DNA of 25,425 nucleotides from an uncultured Collinsella sp. GTDB taxonomy: Bacteria > Actinomycetota > Coriobacteriia > Coriobacteriales > Coriobacteriaceae. The stretch's first letter is position 1, and every line of letters begins with the position of its first letter. Positions 22,493-25,425 of this stretch are shown here, in pieces. Below the pieces are notes generated by a model that saw only the letters and a program-made list of their open reading frames with translations, did no database searches and was not told the DNA's origin. The DNA is taken from positions 1 through 25,425 of the forward strand of contig CABRIF010000023.1 in NCBI GenBank assembly GCA_902470925.1, in the 5' to 3' direction. A program made the translations under genes and the position numbers.

Positions 22493-23728
22493 TTAGAACG
22501 AGGTCTCGGTGGCCTCGGGGTAGTAGCGCTTGAACTTGCGATACTGGTTCAGCTCCGTGAGGATCACCTCGAGCTGGCGCCGCAGGCCGCGGTCGCGCTC
22601 GTAACGTTGCGGATCGAACACGTCCCCACGCGTCACGAGGGCGTCGAAGCGCGCCAGCAGCTGCGGGTCGCGCAGGTAGCGGCGCACCAGGCGAAGGGGC
22701 ACCAGGGAGTAGAGCACTTCGCGCTCGATGCGCACCGGCTCGACCGTGCGCCCGCAGACCAGGTCTTCCACGCAGAAGCGCATGGGGTTTGCCCCTGCGG
22801 CGCAGTTGTAATAGGAGTTGCGCCCGATGCGCGGGTTCACCTCGAACAGCAGGGTGCGGCCGCTGGCGGGGTCGCGCTTGATGTCGAAATTGGCGAATCC
22901 GCGGTAGCCGATGCTCACGAGCATCTCGGCGCACCGCTCCCACAGTCCGGGCATGGGTGCGGTGATCATGGCCACGGGGTTGCCCAGCATGGAGGGCGCG
23001 TGGTCCTCGAGCAGGACGTTCGCGCCGCCGAACAGCGTGGGTACGCCGCGGCTGTCGATGTAGAGGGTGATGGAGTCCATATGGGTGTCATCGCCGCCGA
23101 TGAGCTCCTGCACCAAAAACGTCCCGGTGAATCCCGCCGCGCGCAGCGCTGCCCACAGCTCGTCGAGCTGCTCGGGCCGCTCGATGAAATACACCTTCTT
23201 GAAGCCCTGATTCAGATACGCCGCGTACTCGGGGGAGAACGCCGGCTTTGCCACCACGGGGAACGGCAGTGCGCTGGGGGCGATGGGCGCGTTCCCGGCC
23301 AGCTCGACGCGCTCGGTGGCAGGGGTTGCAAGGCCGTGGGCGGCGCAGAGCTCGCCGAAGCGGAACTTGTCGGAGGTCTGCTCGATGACGGACAGGTCCG
23401 GTGTGGGGCTCACGATGTCGGGACGCTCGGCGCGCACCTCGGCGAGCGCGGGAATGCACGACTCGGAGTTGGTTATGAGCAGGATCTTCTTGCCGGGATG
23501 GCGCGCCTCGATGCGCTCGATGGCGGCCCGGACCGCCTGGGTGCTCAGCTCCGCGATCGGCTCGTGCTCGAAGATGCGGGAATGCTTGATGATGCCGATG
23601 GGCTCCTGGATAACCGCGTAGGAGCGCACACCGTAGGCTTCATGGAACTCACGGCCGAGCGCGTAGGCGCCGATGTCGCCGCCCAGGATGACGGGTACGA
23701 ACGAAGGCTGGTTCGGCGGTGTGGCCAT
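22493..23728 (-). CDS. ATP-grasp amino-acid ligase, D-aspartate-ligase-like
   Basis: The 411-residue ATP-grasp enzyme resembles the enterococcal D-aspartate ligase Aslfm that adds D-Asp to the third-residue amine of the peptidoglycan stem: FVPVILGGDIGAYALGREFH at 10-29, the ATP-lysine LPFPVVAKPA (154-163), VQELIGGDD (206-214), FANFDIKRDP (278-287) and FEVNPRIGRNSY (295-306) with metal and substrate contacts. The active-site blocks look intact. ATG 23728 is chosen: message TAGGAGCA is about 6 nt ahead and the family begins there; the longer reading to 24160 is low-complexity. A TATCAT -10 lies at 23763-23768. The FemX-type neighbour suggests interpeptide-bridge synthesis. The exact amino acid is unproven. 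Confidence 0.85.
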   Translation of the reverse strand: MATPPNQPSFVPVILGGDIGAYALGREFHEAYGVRSYAVIQEPIGIIKHSRIFEHEPIAELSTQAVRAAIERIEARHPGKKILLITNSESCIPALAEVRAERPDIVSPTPDLSVIEQTSDKFRFGELCAAHGLATPATERVELAGNAPIAPSALPFPVVAKPAFSPEYAAYLNQGFKKVYFIERPEQLDELWAALRAAGFTGTFLVQELIGGDDTHMDSITLYIDSRGVPTLFGGANVLLEDHAPSMLGNPVAMITAPMPGLWERCAEMLVSIGYRGFANFDIKRDPASGRTLLFEVNPRIGRNSYYNCAAGANPMRFCVEDLVCGRTVEPVRIEREVLYSLVPLRLVRRYLRDPQLLARFDALVTRGDVFDPQRYERDRGLRRQLEVILTELNQYRKFKRYYPEATETSF

Positions 23729-24195
23729 AGCTGCTCCTATCAGGCGGGTCGTTGCAGCAGACATGATAGCGCATGGACGCACGCACGGCTGCGCCGGGTC
23801 GTCGGTCGCGGGGATGGTGTGGATGCGCGGTGCGGCCCGGCATCGCGTGGGAGCGCAGCGGGCGTGCACGCGTGCTGGGGTGCCGCGGGGGCGCGGTGGG
23901 CGTGCGCGCATGCCGAGGGCGCTGCAGGCGTGCGCGCATGCTGGGGGCGCTGCAGGCGCGTGTGCGCGCGTGCCGGCGTGCCGCGGGGGTGCTGGGAGCG
24001 CGGCGCCCGCTGCACGGGTGGGGAACCCGCATGCGCCCACTGTCGCCGCGCCCCGTCCTCGCGCCCGCCCGCCAATACCCTCGCTGCGGCGTGGTCTCTT
24101 CATAGAAACGGCCTCCGCCCTTGGGCGCGCGGGGCCGAGCTCGGGTAGGATGATGAACATATGCGATTCAACACCGATGAACGGAGCGATGCCGG
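23729..24195. other. divergent promoter region with GC-rich 28-bp repeats
   Basis: No gene is supported. The left part has the -10 TATCAT (minus, 23763-23768) for the ligase. From about 23850 to 24000 the sequence is degenerate repeats. At the right end TTGGGC (24121-24126) and TAGGAT (24146-24151) may form a weak promoter for the FemX-type gene, with a 19-bp spacer. Confidence 0.55.
23903..23958. repeat. two 28-bp tandem repeats in a wider degenerate array
   Basis: The units 23903-23930 and 23931-23958 share TGCGCGCATGC and GGGCGCTGCAGGCG with 2 differences. Similar worn words extend on both sides (about 23850-24000). The array is not part of a coding gene I can support. Confidence 0.7.
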
Positions 24196-25203
24196 ATGCA
24201 GGTCAAGGAGCTGTCGGGCGAGGAGTACGAGCGTATCCTGACGGGTATGAGTTCGCACCCGCCGATCGAGCAGCTGCCGGTATGGCAGGAGTACGAGGCG
24301 ACGATCCCCGGCCGCAGTTTCTGGGGCTATGTGGCCTTCTACGAGGGCGATGAGGTTGCGGCGGTGGCCGCCCTGCAGCAGTACGAGACGCACGGGTACC
24401 GGTACCTGCGCGCCCGCCATGCGCCGGTGTGGGCGCAGGCTCCCGATGCGGCGCGCGAGTCGGCGGCGCTCCAGGCGCTCGCCTCCTTCGTGCGCGCCAA
24501 GGACAAAAAGCAGGTCTTTATCCGCCTGGCGGTAGACGCCGAGCTCCCCGAGACGCGTCCGTGCCTCTCCACGCTGCCCTATGACACCACGGCCGTGATC
24601 GAGCTCGCCGGCGGGGAGGACGAGATCTTGGCCCGCATGAAGCCGCGCGGCCGTCGCGATGTCCGCAAGGCCCTGCGCGAAAGCGAGGCGGTCTGCGCCG
24701 ATGAGACCGAGCGCGCCGCCGCCTCGTTCGAGGAGTACTACGAGATCATGCGGGAAACCGGCGCGCGCGACGGCTTCGCTCCGGCGCCGATCGACGATTA
24801 CCGCAACATGATCGCCCTGCTGGGCCCCGAGCGCTGCCGCGTGTTCGCCGGCCGCGTGGACGGCCGCGTGGTCACCTGGTCGATCGTGACCATCTCGGGC
24901 GACGTCGCCACGCGCTACTACGGCGCTTCCCGCAGCGAGGGGCGCCGTCATGCCACCGACAAGCTCGTGCTGTTCGAGAGCTGCGCACTGTCCGAGCGCG
25001 GCGTGGCCGTCTACGACCTCATGGGCATCGGCAGCGAGTTCCAGCCGGCGACCATGGGGCTGAACGAGTTCAAGACGAAGTTCGCCAAAGACGGCGTGCG
25101 CCATGTGGCCCCCGACCGCGACCTGCCGCTCAACCGCGTGTTCTACCGGGCGCTCGTGGGCCTCAAGGGCGCGCGTGCGCACCTGCGCCGCGATGGCGCG
25201 TAA
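24196..25203 (+). CDS. FemX/FemAB-type peptidoglycan bridge aminoacyltransferase
   Basis: The 335-residue protein fits the FemAB (lipid II interpeptide-bridge) superfamily of double GNAT folds: the start PPIEQLPVWQEYE (22-34) is typical of QxxxW family openings, followed by the RARHAPVWAQ block, a mid-region MKPRGRRDVRKALRES (about 150-165) that matches the family's basic RxxxRKA segment, and a C-terminal GSEFQPATMGLNEFKTKFA block. Such enzymes add amino acids from aminoacyl-tRNA to the stem-peptide side chain. ATG 24196 has GGAG about 9 nt upstream. It is divergent from the ATP-grasp ligase, so both may shape the same bridge. The specific amino acid is not readable. Confidence 0.85.
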   Translation: MQVKELSGEEYERILTGMSSHPPIEQLPVWQEYEATIPGRSFWGYVAFYEGDEVAAVAALQQYETHGYRYLRARHAPVWAQAPDAARESAALQALASFVRAKDKKQVFIRLAVDAELPETRPCLSTLPYDTTAVIELAGGEDEILARMKPRGRRDVRKALRESEAVCADETERAAASFEEYYEIMRETGARDGFAPAPIDDYRNMIALLGPERCRVFAGRVDGRVVTWSIVTISGDVATRYYGASRSEGRRHATDKLVLFESCALSERGVAVYDLMGIGSEFQPATMGLNEFKTKFAKDGVRHVAPDRDLPLNRVFYRALVGLKGARAHLRRDGA

Positions 25204-25219
25204 GGGACCGCACGCTCCC

Positions 25220-25382
25220 ATGGATGGGCCCGATAGCATGACGAGTGCCGGCCGCATGCCGGATGGTGACAGTACGGTGGATGCCGACAGCACGGCGGAT
25301 GCCGGCCGGGTGCGCGGAGCCGGCTCCGCGCCGAGCGCAGCTGCCGGGCCGGACGCCGCCCAGGGCTCGGACGCCGCCCGCC
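25220..25382 (+). CDS. start of a further gene, truncated by contig end
   Basis: An ORF opens at ATG 25220 (in-frame second ATG 25238) and stays open to the adapter: Met-Asp-Gly-Pro then an Asp/Ala/Gly/Ser-rich, apparently disordered N-terminus with an 18-bp repeated motif (DSTVDA/DSTADA). AAGGGA (25202-25207), overlapping the FemX stop, could be its ribosome site, at an unusually long 12 nt. Only about 54 codons are genomic. The apparent tail VSYTHLTLPT is translated adapter. It may be the second gene of the FemX transcript. Function unknown. Confidence 0.45.
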
Positions 25383-25425
25383 CTGTCTCTTATACACATC
25401 TGACGCTGCCGACGATACTCCTTGT
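25383..25425 (-). other. Nextera adapter, i5 index and P5 start (artefact)
   Basis: Bases 25383-25415 are the reverse complement of the same Read 1 Nextera adapter as at the left end. The next 8 (TACTCCTT, 25416-25423) are the reverse complement of the index AAGGAGTA, known as S507/N507, and the final GT begins the P5 sequence. The two adapter copies face each other, which can be mistaken for terminal inverted repeats. Confidence 0.97.

Noticed and set aside
22607..24148. 513-codon rightward ORF opposite the ATP-grasp gene
   Set aside because: It is a shadow of the ligase; it crosses the non-coding repeat region and has no ribosome site or family likeness.
25143..25399. Leftward ORFs starting MYKRQ or MCIRDR at the right end
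   Set aside because: Their starts are translated adapter, and they run antisense to the FemX-type gene and the truncated ORF.
1..25425. Perfect terminal inverted repeats of 33 bp, as in a transposon or linear plasmid
   Set aside because: Both copies are the Nextera adapter, including the Tn5 mosaic end, followed by a library index.

Overview
The window looks like a metagenome or draft-genome contig from a high-GC Actinomycetota member, most likely class Coriobacteriia and close to Collinsella. The main reasons are the strongly GC-biased codon use, the style of the coiled-coil/Asn-rich linker/NlpC-P60 wall protein, a three-gene tyrosine-phosphorylation set, and a D-aspartate-ligase-like ATP-grasp gene beside a FemX-type gene. 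The genus is an inference from recognised proteins; there is no rRNA gene here. Both ends carry untrimmed Illumina Nextera adapter (1-33 and 25383-25425, with an i5 index), so genomic sequence runs only from about 34 to 25382.

Left part (34-5458), visibly less GC-rich than the rest: a small inverted-repeat (MITE-like) element, a two-helix membrane protein of unknown function behind a palindrome-rich promoter, an AraC/GyrI-like regulator followed by an MFS drug exporter, a Panacea-type antitoxin gene with a coupled 73-codon ORF, and yjdF. Two nearly identical 50-bp leader elements, one before the Panacea gene and one before yjdF, look like yjdF riboswitch aptamers. Together these genes suggest sensing and export of toxic aromatic compounds.

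Middle (5470-10163): two leftward XRE regulators (one with a zinc ribbon, one membrane-anchored), then a gene-poor stretch that holds a convincing candidate type I toxin-antitoxin pair (26-codon hydrophobic peptide and a converging small RNA), then a CpsC-like, CpsD-like and CpsB-like set (polysaccharide co-polymerase, BY-kinase, PHP-type phosphatase) with no glycosyltransferase genes beside it.

Three leftward genes follow (10285-14215): mrp and two FAD-dependent oxidoreductases. They are divergent from uvrA, whose promoter region has LexA-box-like sites. Then come ybaK, two families of short tandem repeats, a secreted NlpC/P60 hydrolase with a clear terminator, and a MurJ/MviN-type flippase with a long disordered N-terminal tail carrying repeated candidate phospho-threonine motifs. 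The last part has the ATP-grasp ligase and the FemX-type gene transcribed away from each other, and the start of a further gene cut off by the adapter.

The most novel-looking points are the candidate type I toxin-antitoxin locus (6844-7117), the duplicated riboswitch flanking a Panacea module (3954-4954), the phospho-threonine-like motifs in the MurJ tail, and the TCGA-containing 15-bp and 11-bp arrays after ybaK.
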